Below are positions 1-10,613 of a stretch of DNA of 64,000 nt, piece by piece. Under the pieces are notes generated by a model, which saw only the letters and a list, made by a program, of their open reading frames with translations, was not told the DNA's origin and made no database searches. Each line of letters opens with the position of its first letter. Position 1 is the first letter of the stretch. The position numbers and the translations under genes were made by a program. This stretch comes from Selaginella moellendorffii (Eukaryota; Streptophyta; Lycopodiopsida; Selaginellales; Selaginellaceae): contig NW_003314261.1 in NCBI RefSeq assembly GCF_000143415.4, positions 1,351,674-1,415,673 of the forward strand, given 5' to 3'.

Positions 1-1591
1 CTCACCAGCAAATCCTCGAAACTTTTCTTGAAGGAATCCACCCCTTCGATCTCGAGGAGCGAGCCAACGTCGTCCCACCGGATCCCCAGCGCTTCGATCT
101 TGTCGTAAATCTTTTGGGCTCCATCCACGTCCGAGTCTAAAGTTCTCGCCAGCGTCCCGTGATCCACAAACGCCTCCAGTGCATTTCCAGGCATCGTGTT
201 CACCTGCGCGTGTCAAGACATGGATTTTTCTATCAGTGACAAAAGAGAAAGATCTAGTCGCTTTACCGTGTCAGGGCCGATCAAAGTGTCGATGTAAAGA
301 GTGTCGGAGTATGCCGGGTTTTTCACGCTCGTTGAAGCCCACAAGAGTCTCTGCTTCCTGGCTCCACGCTTTTTCAGTGCTTCCCAGCGAGGTCCCGAGA
401 ATTTCTTCTCGTAAAGTTGGAAAGCCAGAGCTGCCTGTGCAACGGCTGCCTGCATGAAGAACGCAAAGAGAGGAAGTCAGGAAAAGGAAAAACTTTGTCT
501 CGTCACCTTGCCACGCAGCTGGAGCGCCTCGTCGGTGCCAATCTCATTCAGCCTTTTATCAACGAGAGTGTCGACCCGGCTTACAAAGAAGGAAGCCACA
601 CTCGAGACGCCCGAGAGATCTCCTTCTCTAGCTTCGAGTCCATCGAGATATGCATCGATTACAGCTTCATATCTTGGGAGTGAGAATATAAGCTGTTACG
701 CAAAAAAAAGAAAAGAAGAGGAAATTAAAAAAAATTAAGTAGAGAATTAAGAAGCTTACGGTGACGTTAACACTGATGCCGAGGGAGATGGCGCTTCTGA
801 TTGAAGGAACACACTCAGCCGTCGCAGGAATCTTCACGTAGACATTGGGACGATTGACCTCCTTGTGCAGCCATTTTGCGGCGTTGAGCGTCTCGTCTGT
901 CTCATGCGCGAGTAAAGGTGACACTTCCACAGAGACGTATCCATCTTCGCCTTTGCTGGAGCTAAAAACACCAAGGAAAAGGTCGCAAGCATCCTGGATG
1001 TCTTTGATGACCATTTGCCAATAAGCATCCTCCACTTTGCTACCACCCTGTACCAGCTGCCTGAAAAAAACAAGAGTAGAAAAGCAAACACTAAGTCAAA
1101 GTTTCTACGAACCTGAACTGTGGATCATAAGCGTCGGAGGAGGAGATGGCTTTCTGGAAAATCTATCACAAGGAAGAAGAGAAGATTTGAGAAAGAAAAG
1201 ACGTTGTTCTCGACCACACTCACCGTGGGATTGCTCGTTACTCCTCGGACGCCACTGTCGATGAGTGGCTGGAGATCCGTGACAGGGCGCCTGAGATTGT
1301 CATACCATGGACTTTGCTGGTGTTTGCTATAGAGCTCGTGAAGAAGCGTAAGTTTCTCCACCTTGGAGGGCGTTTCTAGCACCATACATTGCACTCTAGT
1401 GAAAGCACAGTGTTACTTAGCACACACACACACACACACAAAGGAGAATACCTCAAACCCTGCGGATCACGGGTGTTCTTGAGCGGTATCACACATAATC
1501 TCTGTGTAGAGGAGCCACCGGCCGAGAACCTAGTAGCATCAGATCGCGAAAGACCTAGCGAGCTTAAGGATTGCGCCTTGAGTAACGCCAT
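1..1591 (-). CDS. Transaldolase, organellar-type, 3' end cut by window edge
   Basis: Transaldolase moves a dihydroxyacetone unit between sugar phosphates in the non-oxidative pentose phosphate pathway. At least six exons are readable on the minus strand: a Ser-rich leader from the ATG at 1591 that could be a transit peptide, then the barrel opening near 1390-1225 ([11 protein letters not shown]), a long exon near 1058-760 with VYVKIPAT, whose Lys is the expected Schiff-base residue, then exons near 668-510 and 455-270 ([21 protein letters not shown]), and [11 protein letters not shown] near 200. The frame is open to base 1, so the C-terminus lies outside. Introns are short with GT/AG ends. 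It faces the peroxidase gene head-to-head across about 940 bp. Family assignment is firm; plastid targeting is inferred only from the leader's composition. Confidence 0.9.
1421..1441. repeat. CA dinucleotide microsatellite
   Basis: A run of about ten CA units lies inside the first intron of the transaldolase gene. A similar run occurs at 7092-7112. It is a simple repeat with no visible coding role. Confidence 0.9.
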
Positions 1592-2534
1592 GCCTGCCGG
1601 AACACAAGATTTACCAAGCTCGTGAGCGAAAGATTTTCACAAGAGAATCGATCGATGATCGCAACCTAGAACCACAAATGCAGCAGAGATCGCAGGGTTT
1701 TACCTGATATCGAGCGTGGACCGCGCGCTCGACCCTAGACGACTGCGATCGGGCACAAAGAGAGCTCGCCCCTAGCTCCTCGCGAGAAGCCTATTTACTT
1801 TGACACTTTGATGATAAGCTTGGATCCAACGGTGGCTTCGGGGCATCTCAACGGCCGAGATGAATTCAAAGTGGTCTTCTCTGACCAGTAGGCACGACTT
1901 CCACGTGGTAACATCCAACGGCTGACATTCAAACGGTAGCTGCTGACTTGGCAAAAATAAAGGCGCGACGCTTTACCGTGATCACATTAAAGAGGAGCTC
2001 TTTGGTTGAGAAAGAAGAGACATTGGAGGAAGGAAACGATGGTGCGATCGACAAGAACACGAAGCCGCGCGGCTGCCAGGGCGGCGCCGCCATCGCTGAT
2101 GCGCAGGAGGAGGCGACGACGCAGAGTAAGATCTTAGATCAATCAGGAAGTCATGACGAGAGATCTTTCTTCCTGCCCCAAATCCCCTAAAACCCTATTC
2201 CCTCGCTCGCAGCGCCGAAGAAGAAGAAGAAGACACGCCAAGCCTGCGTCAGGCGCTAGTGGATCCTCACGGAGTGACGAGTAAATCCATCGCTATCGAC
2301 TCGACCGCATCGATGATCTCATCCATAGCAAGCAAAAGAAAATTTCTTCCAATGTATCAATCCATCGCCAGGGAATAAAATAGCGAGCTCGCCTCGTCGT
2401 CTTTGCTTTTCCAGGGAAGAGTCCACCATCTTTATAAACACGTGGCCCGCTTTCATTGGACCATGCCCATCAACGGCTAATAGTCATCCATTCTTCTGTG
2501 AAGGGAGATTTTTAGGTTTTGTGTGGAGGACGAA
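1592..2534. promoter_or_regulatory. Head-to-head intergenic region, transaldolase / ascorbate peroxidase
   Basis: The two start codons point away from each other, so this stretch must hold both promoters. It contains a GC-rich block at about 2040-2140 with a short open frame rich in Arg codons and a GAAGAAGAAG run near 2216. I see no conserved protein there and treat it as leader or promoter sequence. No element could be assigned with certainty. Confidence 0.5.
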
Positions 2535-3921
2535 ATGCCTGTGCCCGTCGTCGACAATGCGTACCTCAAGGCGATCGAATCCGCCAGGCGCGATCTCCGA
2601 GCTTTCATCGCCGAGAAGAATTGCGCGCCTCTGATGCTGCGATTGGCGTAAGTTTCCACTCTTGATTCCAGCTCCTCTTGATTTCTAGCTCTCTCAGATG
2701 GCACGATGCTGGCACTTACGATGCCGTGTCCAAGACTGGAGGACCGAATGGCTCGATCCGGAGCGAGCGGGAGTACACTCACGCTGCCAACAATGGGCTC
2801 AAAATTGCCATTGATTTCTGTGGTGAGTGCTACTTTTTGGAGATTATATGCTATAGAAACATTGTTTCGCAGAGCCTATCAAGGAGAAACACCCGACTAT
2901 CACTTACGCGGATCTCTACCAGGTGCATGGATTTTCTTTTTTCTTTTTGTGGTAATGGTCAATTTTAATTTTTCTCGCTTATCAGCTAGCTGGAGTTGTG
3001 GCTGTAGAGGTAACTGGAGGACCTACGATCGATTTTGTGCCTGGCCGAAAGGTTTCGTTTCTGTTTGAGCTCTTTTTGATCAGTAGAAAACATGAAACTT
3101 GTCCATAGGATTCCGTCGCTACTACACCAGAAGGACGACTTCCCGATGCTCATCTAGGTTTGTATCATTCATTCTATGTAGCTATGAGTTTACAAGCTCG
3201 GGATGGCTGTTTTTTTTTTTTCAGGGGCAAAACATATCCGTGACGTGTTCTTTAGAATGGGTCTTTCTGACAAAGATATCGTCGCCCTCTCGGGAGGCCA
3301 CACAATAGTAAGTCTCTCCTGTTTTATAGAACAATAAAAGTTTGTTTTTTCTTTTTCTTCTTTTTTTTCAGGGAAGAGGCCACAAGGAGAGATCCGGCTT
3401 TGAGGGACCATGGACACCACAGCCATTGAAGTTCGACAATTCGTACTTCAAGTAAGTCTCAGCTCTTTACTCTCTTTTTTTGGTGTCTTACGTATAGTCC
3501 GAACAAACACTAGAGAGCTCTTGAGAGGAGAATCAGAGGGCCTCTTGCAGCTGCCAACAGACAAGTGTTTGCTCGAGGATCCGTCCTTCCGTCCATACGT
3601 GGACTTGTATGCAAAGGTATCGTCAAAAAAACAAAAGCTTTTGGAAGTTTTCTGAGACTCACTCACTATGACGATACTGTGATGATCCAGGACGAGGACG
3701 CATTCTTCAAAGATTACGCCGAGTCTCACAAGAAACTCTCGGAGCTGGGATGCAAGCACACCTCTCCAGCGTTTGGAAACGCAAAGGCATCGCCAGCTGT
3801 GGATTCTCACGCGAGCACTGCGACAGTACTGGCTCACAGTGCGTTTGGCCTCGCGGTTTCAGCCATCGTCGTCGTTCTCAGCTACGCTTACGAGGTTCGC
3901 AGGAAGACTGCTCTCAAGTAG
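2535..3921 (+). CDS. APX: Ascorbate peroxidase, membrane-anchored (peroxisomal type)
   Basis: Class I haem peroxidase that reduces hydrogen peroxide with ascorbate. The start [20 protein letters not shown] has the usual APX N-terminus. The distal active site is [11 protein letters not shown], split by the first intron (2648-2697). The proximal haem ligand lies in [18 protein letters not shown], followed by PLKFDNSYF and the C-terminal catalytic-domain stretch [13 protein letters not shown]. The last exon adds what cytosolic forms lack: one hydrophobic segment ([19 protein letters not shown]) and a basic tail ending RRKTALK. That is the layout of tail-anchored peroxisomal APX, with the catalytic domain facing the cytosol. 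About 290 residues in several small exons. Subcellular site is inferred from the tail; the enzyme call is firm. Confidence 0.93.
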
Positions 3922-4048
3922 AACGACGTAAACAATGAAGCAACGCTCGGCCAATCTGGGCCGTCGATCTAAGTTAACAAACCCGAGAATATGCTTTATT
4001 TGTAAAAAAGGGAATCTATCTGGGGTTTTCATTAGGGTTTATGCGGCA

Positions 4049-5632
4049 ATGGCTATGGCGCCCTCGCTGCGAATCGGCGGCCGCATTGCCTCGTCCTTCC
4101 TCGGCATCAACAGCTGCAATGGAGCAAGGAAGTGCGTGAGCAGCAACGGCAGCAGCAGATCAGGGCATTTGTTAGTGGTTTTTCGAGGTCAGTTCTCGGC
4201 CTCAGCACCTAGGAGGGCAAAGGGAAGCGCGGCGACGGAGTGGCACGACTCTGCGGATGCGTATTTCGGCGCCAAAGATTCAATTGGGAGTGTAGATAGT
4301 AGTTTGGCCGAAGGGGAGGATTTCGCGACGCATTCCAAGCGCAGCGCCAGGATTGCCGCGAGGCTATCAAAGAATTCCGAGGAGGCGACGGAAGAGCATG
4401 ACAGAAGAAACAGCCCAGCTAAGTTTGAGGATAGGGGGCTGAGCGTTCCTGCCAGGAAAAAGGACTCTTTTTCGATTCAGGAGGAAGAAAGCAATGTGGC
4501 TAGCAGTGATCCGGATGACGAATTCGAAGAAGCAGAGGATGAGCGAGAACGGAAAAGATTTTTGCCGACTGGAATGAGAAGACTCAAGCGAGGATATGGA
4601 AGAAACGACATGAGAGGGAACGATATGAGGAGATACTATGATCCAAGAGAGATCGACGAGAAACCATCGGAAGTTCCAGCACTCAGAGGCGAGGCACTGT
4701 ATGGGATTGGTCCCGTGAGAGCGGCACTCCAGGCGAGGAGAAGAGATCTATACGTGCTCTACATCCAGAATGGTCTCGACGAGAAACATCCCGGGAAGAG
4801 GAAAGCTCTGGCCGATGTGCTCTGGATCATGAAGGCCGCCAAGCGCTTGGAGCTCCGGGTAGAGACGACATCCAAGCACGCACTCAACGTTCTCGTCGAC
4901 AACAGGCCTCACCAAGGGATGGTTTTGGATGCGTCACCTTTGGAGATGGTTGATATCTCGGCTCTGGATCGTCCCGACGCTATGCTGGCGAGAGCTCCGG
5001 TCTGGGTTGCTCTCGACGAGGTGAAAGATCCTCAGAACTTCGGCGCCATCCTGAGGTCGTCACACTTCTTCGGGGTTTGCGGGGTGGTGGTGTGCTCCAA
5101 AAACTCGGCACCGCTGAGTGGAGTAGTGAGCAAAGCCAGCGCCGGGGCCTTGGAGATGATCGATCTCCTTTCCTGCAAGAACATGATGATGTTCTTGAGG
5201 GACTCGGCTGACAACGGGTGGAGAGTGATTGGAACTTCCAACAGCCCCGAGAGCGAAGTCTTGGGCGATCTTCCAAAGAACGTCCCGACAATTCTGGTGC
5301 TGGGAAACGAAGGAGTTGGGATCAGGCCCTTCGTCAAGGCGGCGTGCACACACATGATCCGGATCCCAGGCGCTCTTCCTTTCCGGAGGCCCAGGAAAGC
5401 TTCGAGAATCGAGGAGGAGGCGGCTGCTCAAGTGGAAGCGAGCAGTGGCAGCGAACTAGCACTGAAAGCCGCGGTTCGCTACGAGATGATGAAGCTCAAC
5501 TCGGAGGCGGATTGCGTTCTAAGGCCAGGAACCGTGGACAGTTTAAACGTGAGCGTTGCTGCTGGAGTTCTTCTTCACGAGCTCACGAATTTCTCGACAA
5601 AGTCACCATCGCCATTGAAGCTCCCGGCTTGA
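4049..5632 (+). CDS. SpoU/TrmH-type 2'-O-ribose RNA methyltransferase, organellar (MRM1-like)
   Basis: Transfers methyl from S-adenosylmethionine to a ribose 2'-OH of rRNA or tRNA. A single exon of 527 codons when started at MAMAPSLRIGG; an in-frame ATG at 3935 would add 38 residues, but that stretch looks like 5' leader and includes a telo-box (attagggttta). The first 200 residues are a low-complexity acidic and basic leader consistent with organelle import. The substrate-binding domain starts at GEALYGIGPVRAALQ. The knotted SPOUT domain follows with all three motifs: LDEVKDPQNFGAILRSSHFF (motif 1), LGNEGVGIRPFV (motif 2) and SLNVSVAAGVLLHEL (motif 3), each with its conserved Asn, Glu or Arg. 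Closest in architecture to mitochondrial rRNA methyltransferase 1. The exact RNA target is not decidable from sequence. Confidence 0.88.
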   Translation: MAMAPSLRIGGRIASSFLGINSCNGARKCVSSNGSSRSGHLLVVFRGQFSASAPRRAKGSAATEWHDSADAYFGAKDSIGSVDSSLAEGEDFATHSKRSARIAARLSKNSEEATEEHDRRNSPAKFEDRGLSVPARKKDSFSIQEEESNVASSDPDDEFEEAEDERERKRFLPTGMRRLKRGYGRNDMRGNDMRRYYDPREIDEKPSEVPALRGEALYGIGPVRAALQARRRDLYVLYIQNGLDEKHPGKRKALADVLWIMKAAKRLELRVETTSKHALNVLVDNRPHQGMVLDASPLEMVDISALDRPDAMLARAPVWVALDEVKDPQNFGAILRSSHFFGVCGVVVCSKNSAPLSGVVSKASAGALEMIDLLSCKNMMMFLRDSADNGWRVIGTSNSPESEVLGDLPKNVPTILVLGNEGVGIRPFVKAACTHMIRIPGALPFRRPRKASRIEEEAAAQVEASSGSELALKAAVRYEMMKLNSEADCVLRPGTVDSLNVSVAAGVLLHELTNFSTKSPSPLKLPA

Positions 5633-6181
5633 TAAAGTCCAAGACTCTGGTATGGACTTTTTCGCGATTCATCGTGAAAAATCTAAGTTTTCAAGTTCCT
5701 TGTTGAAATGTTCTTCGCGGGCAGCGATCGAGTGGCACAGCTGGTGGCCCGCGGTTGGGCCACGTAACGTGATTCACTGCAAAATCATTGTGTACTATGT
5801 TAGGGTGGGCGCTAGGGTTTGGGATTAGAGGCGTTAGGGTTCTTGAGAATGCGTCGCCGGATCTCTCTCGGCGCTGGATCGCTGCGCACCTGATCTGTGC
5901 GCATTTTTCCCTGAGCTGCCGCGCGATTGCAATCTCTGCGTCAATGACAGGGAAGGCAAGAAAACGACATTGCGCAAGCTGAAGCGAGCAGGATAAGTAC
6001 GAGGTATGGTTTTTATTCGTTTTCTGAGCTGATAGCTCTTACATTCCCTCGGATTGTCCAGGTATTGCCGGCTAGAAGTCCCAAAAAACGATTTTTTCTA
6101 CAAAGAATGCAGTGAATGCTGTCCCATTTGGCAGACTTTCTCAAGCTTGCATCCTCGTGGATTGCAAACTGCACGGCGTGT
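5633..6181 (+). promoter_or_regulatory. Promoter and leader of the clamp-domain gene, with telo-boxes
   Basis: No credible protein is encoded here. Two AGGGTTT-type telo-boxes sit close together near 5810-5845 (gctagggtttggg, gcgttagggttctt). Short frames such as the one starting at 5788 have no family resemblance and are probably leader or 5' UTR intron. Confidence 0.5.
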
Positions 6182-7042
6182 ATGGGGTGCGTAGGAACAA
6201 CCATTCTTTTGATTCGTCTTTCTTTTCTCGATCGAGATATACTAGTGATGTTTGTTCTTTGCAAACTTTTGCTGGATTTTGCAACAGAGCAGTGGCTGTG
6301 TTGGCGTCTTCAAAAAATCCCCGCCTGTAAGAAGTGTGGACAAATCGAGGAAGCACAAGGCGGCCAAGCGGGGGTCTCACGGGCATGGTCCGCCGCAGAA
6401 GGATTGGTGGTCATCCAGCTCGAATGATATGGATAACAATCTGACAAACTCCAGATCTTCGCAGAGGAGCACGTCGTCGATCAGTGGTGTCAATCACAGC
6501 TTGGATAGCATCAACGCCGCCAACAATGGTGGCTACATTAATAACGGTGGGTTCTTGTTTCTTCCGCCAAAGTTACTCTTTTCTTTCTCTCGAAGGGTCT
6601 AACTTTGCCTCAGGGAACAGCTTTAACTTTATGGACTGAGCAGCGAAGACTCTGGATTGGAGATCGTCAAAGAAACCGATCGCAAGACCCTCGTGAAGCG
6701 GCAGCGAGGTAAGCCAGAGCTGTGCTGTTCGTGAGCTTTGCTGAGATCATTCGTTCTCTTTTTTTTTTGTTTTTGGTTGTCTTTCTTGCAGCTGGCGCCC
6801 GACTTACGACGATCTTTTGTCAAACCATCGTCCGCAGGATTTGCTAGCGACGAATCGTCCATTCCCTCAGCCTATACCTCTACCCGTAAGTTTTTCTATT
6901 AAAGGCTTGGCTAGAAGTCTGGTAGCTTGTCAAAGTGTTGTTGGACATGAATCACGATCTCACTGGTGATTTTGGTGTGATCTTCCAGGACATGATCGAT
7001 TTCCTGGTGGATGTGTGGGAACAAGAGGGCCTCTACGACTGA
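6182..7042 (+). CDS. Gag1-like clamp domain protein (DUF4050), plant type
   Basis: Five exons give one coherent protein. Exon 1 carries only ATG GGG TGC (6182-6190) before a GT donor at 6191. Exon 2 starts at 6288 with SSGCVGVFKKSPPVRSVDKS, so the N-terminus reads MGCSSGCVG, a consensus for N-myristoylation plus palmitoylation. Next come WWSSSSNDMDN and RSTSSISG, then ALTLWTEQRRLWIGD, PTYDDLLSNHRP, FPQPIPLP and the ending DMIDFLVDVWEQEGLYD. This order matches the plant family annotated as Gag1-like clamp; the fungal relative Gag1 acts in TORC1 signalling. The role in plants is not established here, but plasma-membrane tethering is expected from the lipidation signal. The intron placements were chosen because they alone restore the family pattern. 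Confidence 0.82.
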
Positions 7043-7759
7043 TGGAGTTTTAGAGTTTCCATCCGAGCTTTCGCCTATCTACAAGATCACGTACACACAC
7101 ACACACACACACAGGATTGAGAGGAGCGAATTGAGTTTCTGGTTGTATCAACAGACTGGTTTTTTTTTTTTCTTACAGGAAACGAAAAAGAGAGAGAAAA
7201 TTCCCTCGGAATATTTCTTTCGTGTATTAAAGATGCCCGTTTAAGTTGGTGGTTAACTGATAGTAATGATAATCAAAACCTCTGGGCGAGCTGTCACTCT
7301 CTCTCCACAGAAAGGACCTTTCACTGACCGCTCCCTTTCGTCCACAGGACGACCTACCGATCCAACCACTAGGGAGCGATGGCGATCCACGTGGCGTTGT
7401 CTGGTTGGGCATGGCTTGCTACCCGACAGTGGTCTTTCACCGGAAGAGACTCACCGACACCGGTAAACCATCTTTCCGGCGGGTTTCATAGAGTAAGAAC
7501 TACGGTTTTATTCCATCTTTCCCTTTGGCTAGAAGGGAGGAGCGCCAGGGTTTCCTCGATCGATCGATTCGCAAATGCGGCTGCCAGGCGATGTTTGATG
7601 CGCTTCCAGCTCTCGACTGATCCAAGCGGCGCCTTGTGTGGAGGTATGGTTGTGTTCTTCCCGAAATATCTTCCTCCCGGGGTGATTCTAGAGCTCTGGC
7701 AGTGAATGCAGGCGAGCTAGAGGCAAGATTTGCGATCCGAGCCCTCGCGGAGTGCCAGG
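7043..7759 (+). promoter_or_regulatory. Intergenic region upstream of GH9 endoglucanase
   Basis: Holds the 3' UTR of the clamp gene, a CA microsatellite at about 7092-7112, T-rich tracts and presumably the promoter and leader of the endoglucanase. No protein of any known family was found on either strand. Confidence 0.5.
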
Positions 7760-9976
7760 ATGTATCACAACATGTGGGGCGGGCCTCTGGAGGTCTTCCA
7801 GTTGGAGGGCCACGACGATGACCAGAGCCGGAGCATGGAATTGGATCGAGCGGCGCTCCAGAAGCTCGAGGAGACGCAGCAGAGCTGGCTGCTTGGAGCT
7901 GGAGAGAAGAAGAAGAAGCAGGTCGTGGATCTAGGCTGCATTGTTTGCAGTAGGAAGCTCTTCACGGGGATTGTCACGGCATTGGTCGCGGTTGGGCTTA
8001 TCATTGGGTTCACGGTGCTGATCGTCAAGACAGCGCCCAAGCATCGCCGCCACGCTCCTCCTCCGGATAACTACACGGTGGCGCTCCATAAGACTCTCAT
8101 GTTCTTCAATGCCCAAAAGTGTAAGCTCGCTCATAGCTCCTAGGTGGTAGCATTTCATTTCTCTTAGAACTCTTTCGCTAAGTTGGCCTTTCTTTTTTCT
8201 TTTCTTTGCAGCTGGGAAGCTCCCGAAGCACAACAACGTATCTTTTAGAGGCAATTCTGGCATGCAAGATGGGGTGGATCCTGGGATCCACGGTAACTTG
8301 ATCGGGGGCTACTACGACGCTGGTGACAACATCAAGTTTTTGTTCCCGCAGGCCTACACCATGACTCTTCTCAGCTGGAGTGTGATTGAGTACCGTGCCA
8401 AGTACGAGGCGGCCGGCGAGCTTGCGCATGTCACGGAGCTTATAAAATGGGGAATGGACTACATTCTCAAGACTTTCAACTCGACGGGGCTCCAGATTTA
8501 CAATGAAACCACCACTCACATCGACTACATCTACGCACAAGTACGTTGAAATTCTCGCATGTTTCTATGGTGATTGTGTCCTGATGAAGTTCTCCAAACT
8601 CTTTCTTTTATAAAGGTTGGTACTGGCACAACCGGAGGCGATGCCACAGCTACTGCCACTCCAAACGATCACTCTTGCTGGGAGCGACCAGAGGACATGG
8701 ATTATCCTCGCCCGGTTTCCCAGCTCGGCACGGGATCAGACTTGGCTGGTGAAATGGCCGCGGCACTTGCGGCCGCTTCCATAGTTTTCAAGGACAATGC
8801 ACCGTACTCCCAAAGGCTAGTCAATGGTGCAAGGGCACTCTTCAAGATGGCCAGGGAAAAAAGAGGTCGCTACAGTGCTGGTGGATCTGATGCAGCCCAG
8901 TTTTACAACTCGTCCGGATACTTTGACGAGTTTCTATGGGGTGGAGCTTGGTTATACTATGCTACAGGAAACTCGTCCTACCTACAGCTAGTCACAACAT
9001 ATGGTATTGGAAGGAACGCCGGAGCCTATGGAGGAGGTCCATACTACGGTGTTTTCGATTGGGATAACAAGCTTTTTGGTGCGCAGGTAATGTCGACCAA
9101 CGCTCTTTGCTCTCGTAGTAACTTACAGGTGTGTTACAGGTGCTCTTGACGAGACTGAGAATTCTACAAAGCCCTGGATATCCTTACGAAGAAGTGCTGA
9201 AGAATTTCCACAACCACACCAATCTTGTGATGTGCTCTTACCTCCCACTGTACAAGAGGTTTCCTAGAACACCAGGTAATGGTTTTTGCTTCTTGTGTTT
9301 TTATATATGCATATATAATACTGGCTTGCTCTGTTCCAGGCGGGTTGATCATTCTGAATCGTGGAAATCCCGCACCTCTTCAGTACACGGCCAATGCTGC
9401 GTTTCTCGCTGTGTTGTTCAGTGACTACATGATCGCTGGAGACGTTCCTGGATGGTATTGTGGCTCTCAGTTCTACACAGCAGACACAATGCGCAACTTT
9501 GCGAAATCCCAGGTTCGCCGCTTCCTCTCTTATGCTTCATATCTCTCACACGCCTTTGCCTTTCTCCACAGGTGGACTACATTCTGGGAAAGAACCCGCG
9601 GAAGATGAGCTACGTCGTGGGATACGGCAACAAGTATCCCAAGCAAGTACACCACCGAGCGGCATCCATCCCCAAGAACAAGCGAAAGTACGGGTGCCAG
9701 GAAGGCTGGAGATTTCGAGACAGCAAAAAGGCCAACCCAAACACCATCGTCGGCGCCATGGTTGGAGGGCCAGACACCAAGGATCGCTTCCACGACGTGA
9801 GAAGTAACTACAACTTCACGGAGCCAACGCTGGCCGGGAACGCTGGCCTCGCGTTCGCGCTGGTGGCACTGTCGGGAGGCGATTCATCGTCGGGGGTGGA
9901 CGCTTCGAACATCTTCTCGGCGATTCCACCGCAGTACCCGGCTCCTCCTCCGCCATCGCCTCCCTGGACTCCGTGA
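7760..9976 (+). CDS. KOR: Membrane-anchored endo-1,4-beta-glucanase, GH9 class A (KORRIGAN type)
   Basis: KORRIGAN works with cellulose synthase complexes at the plasma membrane and Golgi. The protein is type II: a cytosolic N-terminus with WGGPLEVFQ and DETQQSWLL-like ETQQSWLLG, a basic KKKKQ stop, one transmembrane segment ([20 protein letters not shown]), the linker [11 protein letters not shown], then the GH9 barrel. Catalytic landmarks are [12 protein letters not shown] (nucleophile Asp pair), [29 protein letters not shown] with HHRAAS, and [13 protein letters not shown] carrying the acid Glu. It ends in a Pro-rich tail ([16 protein letters not shown]) typical of KOR proteins. Six exons with introns of about 60-90 nt. 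The start at 7760 gives [11 protein letters not shown], equivalent to the family start MYGRDPWGGPLE. All active-site regions appear intact. Confidence 0.95.
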
Positions 9977-10084
9977 AGGCAAGTAGGAATAACAGCGCTC
10001 GAAGTCTTTGACGCTGATCTCGACGTGCCTCGATCTAGTGTAAAAGAACAAGGTTAAGTCAAGTGAGAAGCAGCACCTTATATA

Positions 10085-10613
10085 GGGATCATTTGTAGTA
10101 CACCACCGCCATCTTTGTCGTCCCTTGGTTAGCAAAACCTTGAGCATGCTCTCCAAATGAGACCACTCCATGGGACAGCAGATGCCGCTGCTCTCCACAA
10201 GCCTGGCCTGCGAGAATCCCACCAGCATACCAACGTAGCCTCCACTCTGGGCCTCTGAGACGGCTACGTTGGTAAACAGAAGCTCCCCACGGTTGTCCAT
10301 GCCGCACACAGCTTCTCTGCATCCCTGCGCTGCAGCTTTGGCAGCTTCTGGCGAGCACTTGCGGTGCAGGAGCGGTATGTCCCCAACTCTAGTGTCGGAC
10401 ATCATGAGGAACGAGAACATCCCCCCGATGGAAGAAGGCCAGCGAGTAGAGCACGGGGATGCCCGCTTCCCTGATCGTCTTGCTGAGCTCCTCGTCCTAG
10501 CGATCGCACAGATCCCTCAGCTTGAGTACCACCGGCTTACTTTTCCCACTCGAACCACGCAGGATGAGGAAGAGCACCTCCACAAACTTAAACTTGGTGG
10601 TCACACTTTTTAG
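10085..10613 (-). pseudogene. Broken gene of unrecognised family
   Basis: Reading the minus strand from 10613, one long protein-like stretch runs KFKFVEVLFLILRGSSGKSK, then LRDLCDR, meets a TAG stop near 10499, continues DEELSKTIREAGIPVLYSL, shifts frame near 10410, and goes on as FLMMSDTRVGDIPLLHRK, AAAQGCREAVCGMDNRGELL and VGMLVGFSQARLVESSG. The composition is that of a real globular protein and differs from the neighbouring AT-rich DNA. The stop and frame change suggest decay, though an intron could hide one of them. I do not recognise the family and assign no function. Confidence 0.45.

Noticed and set aside
2041-2285. Possible small Arg-rich protein upstream of ascorbate peroxidase
   Set aside because: The frame is an Arg codon run from GA-rich sequence, splice joins are arbitrary and no family matches.
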